Of a stretch of 47,802 nt of DNA, positions 9,707 to 19,490 are shown piece by piece. The stretch comes from an uncultured Traorella sp. GTDB lineage: Bacteria; Bacillota_I; Bacilli_A; Erysipelotrichales; Erysipelotrichaceae. Location of the stretch: the NCBI GenBank assembly GCA_945919165.1, contig CAMEIZ010000002.1, positions 1-47,802 of the forward strand, read 5' to 3'. The number at the start of each line of letters is the position of its first letter. Position 1 is the first letter of the stretch. Below the pieces are notes generated by a model. That model was not told where the DNA came from and did no database searches. It saw nothing but the letters and a program-made list of their open reading frames with translations. Position numbers and translations under genes: made by a program.

Positions 9707-11003
9707 ACTGATTGATTCGTTTTTGAGGATCTTTGACCATTGCCAATAATACAGCTCCAATGATCAGAGAAGGAATTAAACCCAGTATTCCGTATTCTGG
9801 TTTTTTGGTAATGGTTACAACGATTGTGATAATGAAAGGTCCTAAAATAGCAGAGAATTTTGAAAAAATTTCAAAAAATCCAAAATACTCATTACTATCT
9901 TCTTTCGCCGGAATTAATAAAGCATAATAGCTTCTTGAAACTGCCTGAATACCACCTTGGAAACAGCCAACTAAAAAGCCCAATACCCAAATCATATGAA
10001 CGTTTCTGGACAGCTGACTTCCTACTAGCACTACAATAAAGTAACCGGCAATTGCTGAAAACAACATAGGTTTTCCACCAAATTTATCTGTCAGTTTTCC
10101 AAATATAATTGCGCCTGGACAAGCAATTATATTTATAAAGATCACAACAAACAAGGACTCAACATCACTTACACCCATATCTGTTGCCAGTGAAACTGCC
10201 ATATGAATTACCGTATTAACAGCATCAATGTAAAAGAAATAAGCAATACAGAACAAAAAGACATTTCGATTTTTCTTAATATTTCTGAAAGAATCAATCA
10301 GACGTGTAAAGCTTTTGCGAATATAATGTTCTTCAGGTTCATAATAATGTACTTGCTTGACATTCTGAATAAATGGTCTGGAATGATATGCCCACCAAAC
10401 AACTGCCGCCAACATTGAAATCATGATAGCAACACGATATGTCAATGTAAATCCACCCAGAACCAAATTACCTTGCTCATTTCCGAAAAGAGTAACTGCT
10501 GCAAATGGAATGATAAAAATACAGAAAGGTACTGCACTTCCGATATATCCCCAGGCATAACCGGCACTGCTGACTTTATGAATTCTATCATCCGTTGTGA
10601 CATCAACTAAAAAGGCATCATAGAAAATATTGGCAGCTGCATAACCCATCATGGCAAATACATAAATGATTACACATGCCTTATAGTCAAAGATTGGCAG
10701 TGCCAAAAGAAATCCTCCAATGACTCCCATTCCTAAAAAGAATTTAAAGAACTTCATTTTTTGATCTTTATAATCTGCAATTGTACCCAAAATAGGAGAC
10801 AGGAACGCTAAAATCAAAGCATACAGTGTATTTGCCCATCCTACCCAGATACTTCCTTCACTTTTTGGAGCTATAAAAGCAATCAGTAAAGGAAACAGTA
10901 CTGTCATCGTGGTCAAAGTTTGGGCAGAATTGGCCACATCATAAAGAATCCAACTGCTTTCTTCAAGATTGAACCCCATTTTTCTTAACAATTTTAATAT
11001 CAT
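9705..11003 (-). CDS. MFS transporter, UMF1/Atg22-like
   Basis: 12-TM-like; ESSWILYDVANSAQTLTTMTVLFPLL, GFLVGCFQGGIQAVSRSYYALLIP. Confidence 0.88.
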   Translation of the reverse strand: MILKLLRKMGFNLEESSWILYDVANSAQTLTTMTVLFPLLIAFIAPKSEGSIWVGWANTLYALILAFLSPILGTIADYKDQKMKFFKFFLGMGVIGGFLLALPIFDYKACVIIYVFAMMGYAAANIFYDAFLVDVTTDDRIHKVSSAGYAWGYIGSAVPFCIFIIPFAAVTLFGNEQGNLVLGGFTLTYRVAIMISMLAAVVWWAYHSRPFIQNVKQVHYYEPEEHYIRKSFTRLIDSFRNIKKNRNVFLFCIAYFFYIDAVNTVIHMAVSLATDMGVSDVESLFVVIFINIIACPGAIIFGKLTDKFGGKPMLFSAIAGYFIVVLVGSQLSRNVHMIWVLGFLVGCFQGGIQAVSRSYYALLIPAKEDSNEYFGFFEIFSKFSAILGPFIITIVVTITKKPEYGILGLIPSLIIGAVLLAMVKDPQKRINQ

Positions 11004-11167
11004 AGTTTTTCTCCTTGATAGTTCTATTTTATCACAACACCTATTTTTTAAATAGTCTAAATTGGTAAATTATAACTAAATTCCAACTCAAATCTGTTTA
11101 TTATATCCTTATATTTTTTCATCTTATCAATTCTTTTTTTCAATAATCATCAATTCCTGAACATCGA

Positions 11168-11196
11168 TTGACAAAAACCGCTGAAAGTGTTAATCT
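11168..11196 (+). promoter_or_regulatory. sigmaA promoter of the T-box leader
   Basis: TTGACA (11168-11173), 17 bp, TAATCT (11191-11196). Confidence 0.75.
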
Positions 11197-11204
11197 AATC
11201 TCAA

Positions 11205-11449
11205 CAAAACGCAATGAAGCGAATAGTAGTTATCAAAGGATCAAAAGAGAGTTCATGGCTGGTGGAAATGAATGTGAAAGTGATAATGAAGATGGCCGCT
11301 GAGTGGCATAGATGATAGGTAATCTATGACGGTGCTGCCCGTTAACGCAGACAAGTATCAACAGCGTACTTGGTAAGGTATTATCTGTGAGGATAATATG
11401 AAACAGGGTGGTAACACGATAACTCGTCCCAGATGACGGGTTTTTTTTT
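11205..11449 (+). ncRNA. T-box leader
   Basis: AGTAG (loop E side), AGAGAG, GGTGGAAA, T-box AGGGTGGTAACACG at 11405, terminator CTCGTC-CCAGAT-GACGGG + T9 (11423-11449). Confidence 0.9.
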
Positions 11450-11467
11450 GAATATAAGGAGGATTGT

Positions 11468-12496
11468 ATGATTGAATTAAAACATGTGACAAAAACATTC
11501 GCATCCAAAGAAAAAGATGTACACGCCTGCAAAGATGTCTCTTTAACAATTCACGATGGTGATATTTATGGTATCATCGGTTTTTCCGGAGCCGGTAAAT
11601 CAACATTGGTCAGATGTATCAACCTGCTTGAAAGACCAACCAGTGGTGAAGTCATTATTGATGGAGTTGATATCACAAAACTAAGTGAAAAAGAACTTCG
11701 AAAGGTAAGAAAAAAGATTGGTATGATCTTTCAGCATTTTAATCTGATGCCTTCAAGAACCGTTGCACAGAACATTGCCTATCCTTTGAAAGGAAGCGGA
11801 CTTTCTAAGCAGGAAATCAATAAAAAGGTAGATGACCTTCTTGAACTGGTAGATTTAAAAGAAAAAAAGGATGCCTATCCGTCACAGCTATCAGGCGGTC
11901 AAAAGCAGCGAGTTGCCATTGCCCGCTCTTTAGCAAGCGATCCAACTGTACTTCTTTGTGATGAAGCTACATCAGCTTTAGATCCTCAGACAACACAGTC
12001 TATTTTAAACCTGTTAAAAGAAGTGAATAAAAAACTCAATCTGACCATTGTTTTGATCACACATGAAATGGCAGTTATTAAATCTATCTGTAACCAGGTA
12101 GCAGTCATGGAAAATGGAAGCATCGTGGAACAAAGCAATATCTATGATTTGTTTGCCAATCCAAAACAACAGGTAACAAAAAACTTTGTTATGACAACAA
12201 GCTCTATGAATAAGCTTTATGAAATGATTGAATCCAACAGTCCTTTGATTCAAGTTAAAGAAAACGAAAAACTGATTCTTTTGAATTATGCCAATAATAA
12301 TGCAGACAAGGCATTGATAAGTGAAGTATCTCGAAATTTTAGTGTAGATACAAGCATTGTTTTTGGAAATCTGGAAGTAATCGATCATCGTCCGCTTGGC
12401 TCACTGGCTATCATTATCGGCGGTGAAAGTGTTAATGTCGATGCAGCTATTCAATATTTTGAAAGTTATGGTGTGAAAGTTGAGGTGCTGAAATAA
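11468..12496 (+). CDS. metN: Methionine ABC transporter ATP-binding protein with C-terminal NIL domain
   Basis: Walker A GFSGAGKST, LSGGQKQRVAIARSLA, CDEATSALDPQTT; NIL-like C-terminus. Confidence 0.93.
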   Translation: MIELKHVTKTFASKEKDVHACKDVSLTIHDGDIYGIIGFSGAGKSTLVRCINLLERPTSGEVIIDGVDITKLSEKELRKVRKKIGMIFQHFNLMPSRTVAQNIAYPLKGSGLSKQEINKKVDDLLELVDLKEKKDAYPSQLSGGQKQRVAIARSLASDPTVLLCDEATSALDPQTTQSILNLLKEVNKKLNLTIVLITHEMAVIKSICNQVAVMENGSIVEQSNIYDLFANPKQQVTKNFVMTTSSMNKLYEMIESNSPLIQVKENEKLILLNYANNNADKALISEVSRNFSVDTSIVFGNLEVIDHRPLGSLAIIIGGESVNVDAAIQYFESYGVKVEVLK

Positions 12497-13176
12497 TGCT
12501 TGATTTACTAAATTTATTAATTCCAAATGTTATGAGTAATTTAAACAGTATGTGGATTGCTTTTCTTCAAACCATTCAAATGGTTTTCTTTGCCGGACTC
12601 ATCTCTGCAATCTTCGGTGTTTTCTTCGGTACTGTCATGGTTGTAACGCGCCAGGGCGGTATTATGGAATGCAAGCCTGTATGGTGGGTATTGGATAAAG
12701 TTGTCAATCTGTTCAGATGTATCCCTTTCCTCATCATGGCGATTGCTATGGCACCTGTTACCCGAATGATTGTTGGTACCAGTATTCATGTTATCGGAGC
12801 AATACCTCCGCTTGTTGTTGCGACTGTTCCTTTTTTCTCCAGACAAATTGAATCATCTCTTTTGGAAGTTGATCCTGGACTTATTGAAGCCAGTCAGGCA
12901 ATGGGAGATTCTCCGATGCAGACCATTTTTCGTGTTTATTTAAAAGAAAGTATCCCGGGAATTATCCGTGGCAGTTCCATTACTTTAATCGCGCTTATTG
13001 GCTACACTACCATCAGTGGTATGCTGGGTGCCGGCGGGTTAGGAGACTATGCATTGAATCACGGTTATTTCCGCTATAAAGATGATGTCACTTTATTCGT
13101 AATTTTCATTCTTTTATTAATTACTACACTCATTCAATCCTTTTCTGATTTCTTCTGTAAAAAGACAACGCATTAA
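12496..13176 (+). CDS. metI: Methionine ABC transporter permease
   Basis: PFLIMAIAMAPVTRMIVGTSIG-like region, IRGSSITLIALIGYTTISGMLGAGGLGDYAL, typical MetI. Confidence 0.93.
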   Translation: MLDLLNLLIPNVMSNLNSMWIAFLQTIQMVFFAGLISAIFGVFFGTVMVVTRQGGIMECKPVWWVLDKVVNLFRCIPFLIMAIAMAPVTRMIVGTSIHVIGAIPPLVVATVPFFSRQIESSLLEVDPGLIEASQAMGDSPMQTIFRVYLKESIPGIIRGSSITLIALIGYTTISGMLGAGGLGDYALNHGYFRYKDDVTLFVIFILLLITTLIQSFSDFFCKKTTH

Positions 13177-13200
13177 TTGCCGGTTTCCCGGCAATTTTTT
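13175..13200 (+). terminator. Intrinsic terminator after metI
   Basis: AATTGCCGG-TTTC-CCGGCAATTTTTTT. Confidence 0.85.
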
Positions 13201-13583
13201 TATGCATTTCCAATTGAATGAATTTTCCATTTGCCATACTTTTTTTTCAAAACAAAGGTTCTATAATTGCTTCCTTCATTCCAGACAAAAATCGTCTTAT
13301 CCTTTTTGTATTGGACTTGGAACTCTACACCAATTACAGCTTCTTCCTCAGATATTGATATGTCGTTCATATTACTGATATAAATCGACTCAATGGATTC
13401 AAAACCATATGTTTCATTTTTCGCAATTTCATTATTTGCCATAAGATTTTGAATTGCCTGCAAATCTCCATTTTGATAATAACGAAAATACTCAACAATC
13501 ACATTTTCAGGTTTTTGTGATGAACATGAACATAATACCACCAAGAAAAAACAACTAATCCATTTACTTAATTTGTTAAACAT
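13200..13583 (-). CDS. Putative lipoprotein
   Basis: MFNKLSKWISCFFLVVLCSCSSQ lipobox; SD GGAGG upstream of ATG 13583 (track start 13610). Confidence 0.65.
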   Translation of the reverse strand: MFNKLSKWISCFFLVVLCSCSSQKPENVIVEYFRYYQNGDLQAIQNLMANNEIAKNETYGFESIESIYISNMNDISISEEEAVIGVEFQVQYKKDKTIFVWNEGSNYRTFVLKKKYGKWKIHSIGNA

Positions 13584-13690
13584 CTTCTTTACCTCCGCTG
13601 ACTTCATCATATGATAAATTGTTTTTAAATCAACCTATGATTCATAGAATTGACTTATTCTCTTATTCAAAGATTCATCTTTATCTCTTA

Positions 13691-13719
13691 TTGAATAGCT
13701 TTTATTTTTGTGTTATTAT
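13691..13719 (+). promoter_or_regulatory. Promoter upstream of the ABC-F leader
   Basis: TTGAAT, 17 bp, TATTAT. Confidence 0.65.
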
Positions 13720-13745
13720 GCTTTTAATATAAAAGGAGGGAGAAG

Positions 13746-13760
13746 ATGAGAATAGCTTAA
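13746..13760 (+). CDS. Putative leader peptide MRIA
   Basis: AAAAGGAGGGAGAAG-ATG AGA ATA GCT TAA; strong SD, just downstream of the promoter. Confidence 0.5.
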   Translation: MRIA

Positions 13761-13818
13761 GTTAAAGAAACAAATGATAACCACATGATGATGTTTTTTT
13801 AATGCGCTGTTTTCGTCA

Positions 13819-13840
13819 TTCATACCAAAGGAGGTATGAA
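13819..13840 (+). promoter_or_regulatory. SD-occluding hairpin of the ABC-F gene
   Basis: TTCATACC-AAAGGA-GGTATGAA: perfect 8-bp stem enclosing the AAGGAGG SD. Confidence 0.65.
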
Positions 13841-13841
13841 G

Positions 13842-15374
13842 ATGCTCACTCTACATGATTTAACTATTACAAATAATTCTGGAAAAATTCTGTTGGATCA
13901 TTTTGATCTGGTACTTAATGATCATGAAAGAATTGCTCTGATTGGTGAAGAAGGAAATGGAAAAAGTACGTTGATGAAGATTATTGCCGGTATTGATCTT
14001 CCTTATGTTCAATTTAGCGGTAAAATTGATTTGCATCACGAAAAAATCGGTTATCTTTCTCAGGTTTTAGAGGAAGACTGGTATGATTTAACACCTTATG
14101 AATATTGTTTAAAAGATAATGTGAATGACGAAATCCCTTTAGAAAAATATAATGAATTAAGCTATATCAGCAAGCTTTGTATACAGCTTCATCTGCCAAA
14201 TGACTTTGTGGAAAGAAATACTCCAATTCGTTATTTAAGCGGCGGTGAAAAAGTCAAGCTTCAGCTTTTAAAAATATTGAGTCGTCATGTGACTTTGCTC
14301 TGTCTTGATGAGCCTACCAATGATCTTGATTTGGACACCTTAGAATGGCTGGAAAAATTCATGAAAGAATATCCATATGGTATTTTATTTATTTCTCATG
14401 ATGAAACCTTATTAGAAAATGTGGCAACCGGCATAATCCTTTTGGAACAAGTCAATAAAAAAAATAAAGTACGTTATACAACATATTCCGGTTCCTATGT
14501 GTCTTTTCTTGAATATAGAAATAACGCTTTGCAAAAAGAAGAACAATTAGCAAAAAAGGAAAAACAGGAATATCTAGAAAAACAAAGAAAACTGAATGAT
14601 ATCATGAATAGTGTCCATCACTATCAAAATACCATCACTCGACAAAACCCAGCTAAAGGAAGACTTTTGAAAAAGAAAATGCATGTTCTTAAATCCATGG
14701 AGCGTCGCTTTGAAAAGGAAGGCTATACAAAGCTGGACACCTTAGAAGAAGCCATCGATATCTGTTTTGATCCGTTTGACTGGAATCCACAGAAAATCAT
14801 CTGTGATCTTCATTATGAAAAAATACAGGTTGAAAATAAGACTTTGATATATGATATTGATCTTTTTGTTAAGGGTAATGAAAAAATCGTGATCATTGGC
14901 TCAAATGGCTGCGGAAAAACGACTCTGCTTCATCAGATTTATTGTGATCTAAAAGATAGAACGGATATCCGTATTGGCTACATGCCACAGAATTATGCTC
15001 TCATGATGGATCCAAAGCTTTCAGTAATCGATTTTCTTTCACCAGACAAAACGAAAGAAGAGATTACAATCGCAAGAGAAATGCTGGGACGAATCAAACT
15101 GACTCGTGAAGAAATGATTCAGCCAATCAAAAAGTGCAGTGAAGGTCAAAAAGCAAAAATTTACTTGATCAAATTTATTTTAGATCATTGCAATGTTCTT
15201 TTTTTGGATGAACCAACAAGAAATCTATCACCATTATCAAACCCTGTGGTCAGAAATATTTTAAAGAATTTTGATGGAGCAGTTATTTCTGTTTCTCATG
15301 ATCGTAAATACATGGAAGAAGTTTGTGATTCCATTTATGAAATAAAAGATAAAAAAATGATCAAGTTAAAGTAA
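13842..15374 (+). CDS. ABC-F family ATPase (possible ribosome-protection/antibiotic-resistance type)
   Basis: Two ABC domains (GEEGNGKST...LSGGEKVKLQLLK; GSNGCGKTT...CSEGQKAKIYLIKF), charged interdomain linker, no TM. ATG 13842 has better SD spacing than 13836. Confidence 0.88.
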   Translation: MLTLHDLTITNNSGKILLDHFDLVLNDHERIALIGEEGNGKSTLMKIIAGIDLPYVQFSGKIDLHHEKIGYLSQVLEEDWYDLTPYEYCLKDNVNDEIPLEKYNELSYISKLCIQLHLPNDFVERNTPIRYLSGGEKVKLQLLKILSRHVTLLCLDEPTNDLDLDTLEWLEKFMKEYPYGILFISHDETLLENVATGIILLEQVNKKNKVRYTTYSGSYVSFLEYRNNALQKEEQLAKKEKQEYLEKQRKLNDIMNSVHHYQNTITRQNPAKGRLLKKKMHVLKSMERRFEKEGYTKLDTLEEAIDICFDPFDWNPQKIICDLHYEKIQVENKTLIYDIDLFVKGNEKIVIIGSNGCGKTTLLHQIYCDLKDRTDIRIGYMPQNYALMMDPKLSVIDFLSPDKTKEEITIAREMLGRIKLTREEMIQPIKKCSEGQKAKIYLIKFILDHCNVLFLDEPTRNLSPLSNPVVRNILKNFDGAVISVSHDRKYMEEVCDSIYEIKDKKMIKLK

Positions 15375-15420
15375 TTTCAACTTTTGATACATTAATGGCT
15401 ATCCAATTGAATTACAATAA

Positions 15421-15446
15421 AGGGAGGTTATGAACCTCCTTTTTTA
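15421..15446. terminator. Intrinsic terminator
   Basis: AGGGAGGTT-ATG-AACCTCCTTTTTTA. Confidence 0.75.
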
Positions 15447-16508
15447 CTGGCTTACTTTTCCATATGTTTGCTTATTGGTTTCTTTTTCCTCAACTAAACC
15501 TTCGTAGAATTCTTTCCACATTGCTAATACATGTTCTTTACTGTAAAAGCAATGACCTTCCCATGACTTGGATTGTGCTCTTTGATAAAAAGACTTATCC
15601 TGTTGAAGACGATTCAGGTTTTCAATAAAACCTTCATTATCTTTCGCTTTTAAATAATAGTCAAAAAGAATATTTTTATAAATGGGTATATCACGCAGTA
15701 ACAGTGGAATATTACAGTTCATAGCTTCCAAAATTGTCATCGGAAACAATTCTTCATATGATGGCAAAAACATCACATCTCCAAGATTATAAATTTCATT
15801 CATTTTATCTCTGTCTACAATTCCAAGAAATTTTATATTGACAGGCGGATGTTCAAGTATCTTGCTGATTTCATCATATCCATCTGATATTTTCCCAAAT
15901 GAAAAACCTCCAGCCCATACAAATTGTATTTGCGGCATTTCTTTTGCTATTTTGACAAAATCAAAAATACCTTTTCGTCTTTGAAGCTGACCGGCACAAA
16001 CAACAGTAAATTTATTTGGATCTAATGAATATCGTTTTTTTAATTGTTCTTTTTCTTCGTTATTTACTGGATAAAAGGTTTTATCACAGACATAATTGGG
16101 AATATAGGTGATTTTTTTAGAATCAATTCCATAAGCTGCTAATCTTTCTATGAAATATGGATTAACGGTAACTAAATAATCCATACTTTTATAAAAACGA
16201 ATCAGATAAGAATAAAATGCTTTTTTTAAAGGAGATGGAAGGTGAAGACTAGATTCTAGTGTTTCAGGAAGATAGTGAACGTAGCCAACACTTATACCTT
16301 TCTGTTTAAAAAATGGAAGAGTCAAATAATACTCTGGATTCACGGTATGATAATGGACAATGTCAGTACGCTTGAATTGATTTTCAACAACTTCAAAGTT
16401 ATCGCTTAATCCTTCTTTTACAAGCTTCACCTGTTCACAATATGCAGATCCGACTCCTTGTCCTTTAATTTTATCTGCGCAAGAAAACATATTAATAGTA
16501 TACTTCAT
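15444..16508 (-). CDS. Glycosyltransferase family 4 (GT4)
   Basis: FTVVCAGQLQRRKGIFDFVKIAKEMP, FLPSYEELFPMTILEAMNCNIPLLLRDI. Confidence 0.88.
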   Translation of the reverse strand: MKYTINMFSCADKIKGQGVGSAYCEQVKLVKEGLSDNFEVVENQFKRTDIVHYHTVNPEYYLTLPFFKQKGISVGYVHYLPETLESSLHLPSPLKKAFYSYLIRFYKSMDYLVTVNPYFIERLAAYGIDSKKITYIPNYVCDKTFYPVNNEEKEQLKKRYSLDPNKFTVVCAGQLQRRKGIFDFVKIAKEMPQIQFVWAGGFSFGKISDGYDEISKILEHPPVNIKFLGIVDRDKMNEIYNLGDVMFLPSYEELFPMTILEAMNCNIPLLLRDIPIYKNILFDYYLKAKDNEGFIENLNRLQQDKSFYQRAQSKSWEGHCFYSKEHVLAMWKEFYEGLVEEKETNKQTYGKVSQ

Positions 16509-16620
16509 AAAAATCCTTTCAAATTCATTTTGTTAAATTGATTTATTCCCTATAAAAATTCATTTATTAGTATAGTCAATTCATACCGGTTTGTAAAGTT
16601 CATGATCACTATTACCTTTT

Positions 16621-18018
16621 TCAGCCATTCTTTAGGCGCGTTCTTTTTTTCCAAAAATAAATGCTTAAATATAAAAGAATGTTTATTACCAACCATACAC
16701 TGCAAATCAATGTTGATTGTCGAATAACATGACCATTCACTTCCACAAAATTAAATCCCTGATAGAAATAAACATAGGTCATTTTAAATGGATTTAACAT
16801 ATTTAAGATTGTATATGGCCAAAATAATTCAAGCATCAGCATTCCAACAATCAATATCAAGCTTGTAATAAAGCGGCTTTTCGTAAAACAAGATAAAAAA
16901 GATGAAAGAGCTGCTGTTGCCAGTGAGGATGAAATCAGCATCCATAAGGCAATTCCAATCACCTCTTTATAAGTACTCATGAATTGAACAAAAGATTCTG
17001 TACATACAATATTTAGATTTCGAATAGGAACACGTGCGTTAACAATGCTGTATAATTCAATCAGATAGATGATATATATGCCAATTGCAATCAGAATCGA
17101 AGTCGTGATTTTCGCTAAAATTACCTGTTTATTTTTTACACTGCTTATAAGAAACTGTTCCGTATCAGAAGTATGTTCAATGGCAAAAAGATTTGATGTA
17201 AGAATCAAGCATAAAATTAGAAGGGTCACATAAATAAGAGTCACATTTGAACCGGATAAAAAGTATACGATAAGATCAGCACCTACTGTTGAGTCAAAAG
17301 TGTAGGGATTGTTTAGAAACTTCTCATTCCCTTTTTCGATCATTTTTGGTGTTAATTCAATTTGATCTGTGAATCTATTCTCCAGAAAACCCATTTTGAG
17401 ATTTTCTTTTTTATCGATTAAATAGCTTTCCCGATGAACAAGCATTTCAAATTCATTTTCATTCTGAAATAGATAGTTCAATAATCGATACATCTTCATA
17501 TTCTTATAAATCGGTTTTAAAGCGTGCGCACCATCTTCAAAATATAGAATTTGTGGAGTATCTATATCTGCATAGCTTCCTCCACTTGTAGGATGATAAA
17601 AAGCAACTAATTGCTGATCCAGTTTATTGATTTCTTCAGAGCTTACTTCTTGATTTCTTAAAGCCATATCCAATTCTTTATAATCTTCACCATAGTATCG
17701 AATCATCGCTTCTTCATCCAATACATCCATTTCATGCTCATGAATAATAGATTGTTTAAGATTTTGTATTTCATCCAAAAAATCATCATTCAAAACACCT
17801 GCATGCTCATGCCAAAAAGTATCAATATAAATTATCATCTCTTTTGAGTTCATTTGTTTTCCTTCAAAATTTATATACTCATAAACATCGCTCATATACA
17901 TGCCATTCAGCTGATCCATGATTACATACGTGCAAACACTAAAAGCAAAGAAAACGATAAAAAGATTAAATTTGCTTTTAAATATTTTTTTGAATTCATA
18001 TTTCAACAATTTCAACAT
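16621..18018 (-). CDS. ABC-2-type permease paralog 1
   Basis: MLKLLKYEFKKIFKSKFNLFIVFF N-terminal TM, large extracytoplasmic loop, C-terminal TM bundle; start moved to 18018. Confidence 0.8.
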   Translation of the reverse strand: MLKLLKYEFKKIFKSKFNLFIVFFAFSVCTYVIMDQLNGMYMSDVYEYINFEGKQMNSKEMIIYIDTFWHEHAGVLNDDFLDEIQNLKQSIIHEHEMDVLDEEAMIRYYGEDYKELDMALRNQEVSSEEINKLDQQLVAFYHPTSGGSYADIDTPQILYFEDGAHALKPIYKNMKMYRLLNYLFQNENEFEMLVHRESYLIDKKENLKMGFLENRFTDQIELTPKMIEKGNEKFLNNPYTFDSTVGADLIVYFLSGSNVTLIYVTLLILCLILTSNLFAIEHTSDTEQFLISSVKNKQVILAKITTSILIAIGIYIIYLIELYSIVNARVPIRNLNIVCTESFVQFMSTYKEVIGIALWMLISSSLATAALSSFLSCFTKSRFITSLILIVGMLMLELFWPYTILNMLNPFKMTYVYFYQGFNFVEVNGHVIRQSTLICSVWLVINILLYLSIYFWKKRTRLKNG

Positions 18019-18020
18019 GA

Positions 18021-19490
18021 TTACCTCACATGATGCCTTCTTTGTTTGACATAACAGCAAGCATATAAAATAACACAAACAATCAGCCAGATGCCCGTTA
18101 CAAAAACAGATAATGGTAAAACTAACTCATGAATTTTTACCACATTTAATAAATCTGTCCCTACCATTGATTGTTGGAAGGAAAGATAATCATTTCCATA
18201 GATCATCATAGATGGCATGAAGATAAAAGCTTCAATACCTTTCATAAAATACGGTAAAAAGAAAGCTGTTAATAGAATTAATATCGTTACAAATCTGCTT
18301 TTTGTCAGACATGATAAGAAAAATGATAAAGTTGCTGCCGCAATCAATGCCGTAAAAATCAAAGCCATAAACATCAATAATACTTCTCGATATGTATATA
18401 AATAATTCACTCCTATCATTGAAACTAAATCAAGGTTACGAATGGGAACAATACTTGAAATATACAAGACTGTTCCAATGAAATAAATAGCATAAAAACC
18501 TATCGCAAGAATCAATGCAGCGATTATTTTTGCAATTGTCAATTGTTTAAAACCTGACTTACTGCATGCCAGATACTGTTCCATTTGATTGGTTTTTTCA
18601 ATAGAAAAGATATTGGATGTCAAAACCAGAATTACAATTATAAACAGCAGCTGATTGATAACAGGTCCTTGAAAGCCAAAGGTATATATCAAAAGATCAT
18701 TGGCAACATTTGAATCAATTGTATAAGGATTTTCAATATATTTGTGATTGAAATAAGCCAGATGTTCTTCCTTTAACTGATCTTTTGTCTTTTCAGGGAT
18801 ATTACCTAGAAAGATATCTTTGTTGAGTTCATTCTTTTCAATAAAGCTTGGTTCAATCAGATACTGATCACGCTCATAAAACTTATCTGAATATGTTATC
18901 AGATTGGCATATAGGGCATTCAGGGCTAATACTTTTTCTTTATTTTTATAGAGAGGTTTTAATGTAAATTGAGTAAGATCTCCTTCATTCGTTAATTCAA
19001 CTGAAGGATCATCCATATAACATATATGATCTTCACAGTTTCTTTCCTCAATCTCTCTGATATAGGCTAAGACCTCCTCTTCGCTCATTTTTTTCTGTTC
19101 ACCAGCTTCCATGATGTCAAGATAATTCTCTCCATATGCTTTTTTCATTGCCTCTTCATCAATTTCATACATCTCAAACTTTTCCATGAGCTGTTCTTTT
19201 TCATTCATCAGTTTTTCAAAATAAGCCTGATTCCCTTCACCTGCTTGTTCATGCTGATATGCATCTATGTACCGCAACACATCTTTTGAAGTAAGCTCTT
19301 CATTTTCCAGAGTAACAAACTTTTGGTGTTGAAAAGGTAAATGTGCTAGTTCACTCGGATACAATTCCATATAAAAGGAAACACTGTTTGTCATGGCATA
19401 AAAACTGTAGCAAATAACTAAGATAACAAATAGAATATGAAATTTACTTTTAAATATTTTTTTGAATTCAAATAAAATCAGCTGAATCAT
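18021..19490 (-). CDS. ABC-2-type permease paralog 2
   Basis: MIQLILFEFKKIFKSKFHILFVIL; shares YGE-N-Y, NPYTIDS and LTSNIFSIEKT...AKI motifs with its neighbours. Confidence 0.8.
   Translation of the reverse strand: MIQLILFEFKKIFKSKFHILFVILVICYSFYAMTNSVSFYMELYPSELAHLPFQHQKFVTLENEELTSKDVLRYIDAYQHEQAGEGNQAYFEKLMNEKEQLMEKFEMYEIDEEAMKKAYGENYLDIMEAGEQKKMSEEEVLAYIREIEERNCEDHICYMDDPSVELTNEGDLTQFTLKPLYKNKEKVLALNALYANLITYSDKFYERDQYLIEPSFIEKNELNKDIFLGNIPEKTKDQLKEEHLAYFNHKYIENPYTIDSNVANDLLIYTFGFQGPVINQLLFIIVILVLTSNIFSIEKTNQMEQYLACSKSGFKQLTIAKIIAALILAIGFYAIYFIGTVLYISSIVPIRNLDLVSMIGVNYLYTYREVLLMFMALIFTALIAAATLSFFLSCLTKSRFVTILILLTAFFLPYFMKGIEAFIFMPSMMIYGNDYLSFQQSMVGTDLLNVVKIHELVLPLSVFVTGIWLIVCVILYACCYVKQRRHHVR

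Noticed and set aside
11233-11549. Minus-strand ORFs of 99 and 63 aa opposite the T-box/metN start
   Set aside because: They are antisense to a well-supported T-box leader and metN start; no SD and low-complexity translation.
12014-12846. Minus-strand ORFs of 124 and 101 aa
   Set aside because: Shadow ORFs antisense to metN and metI.
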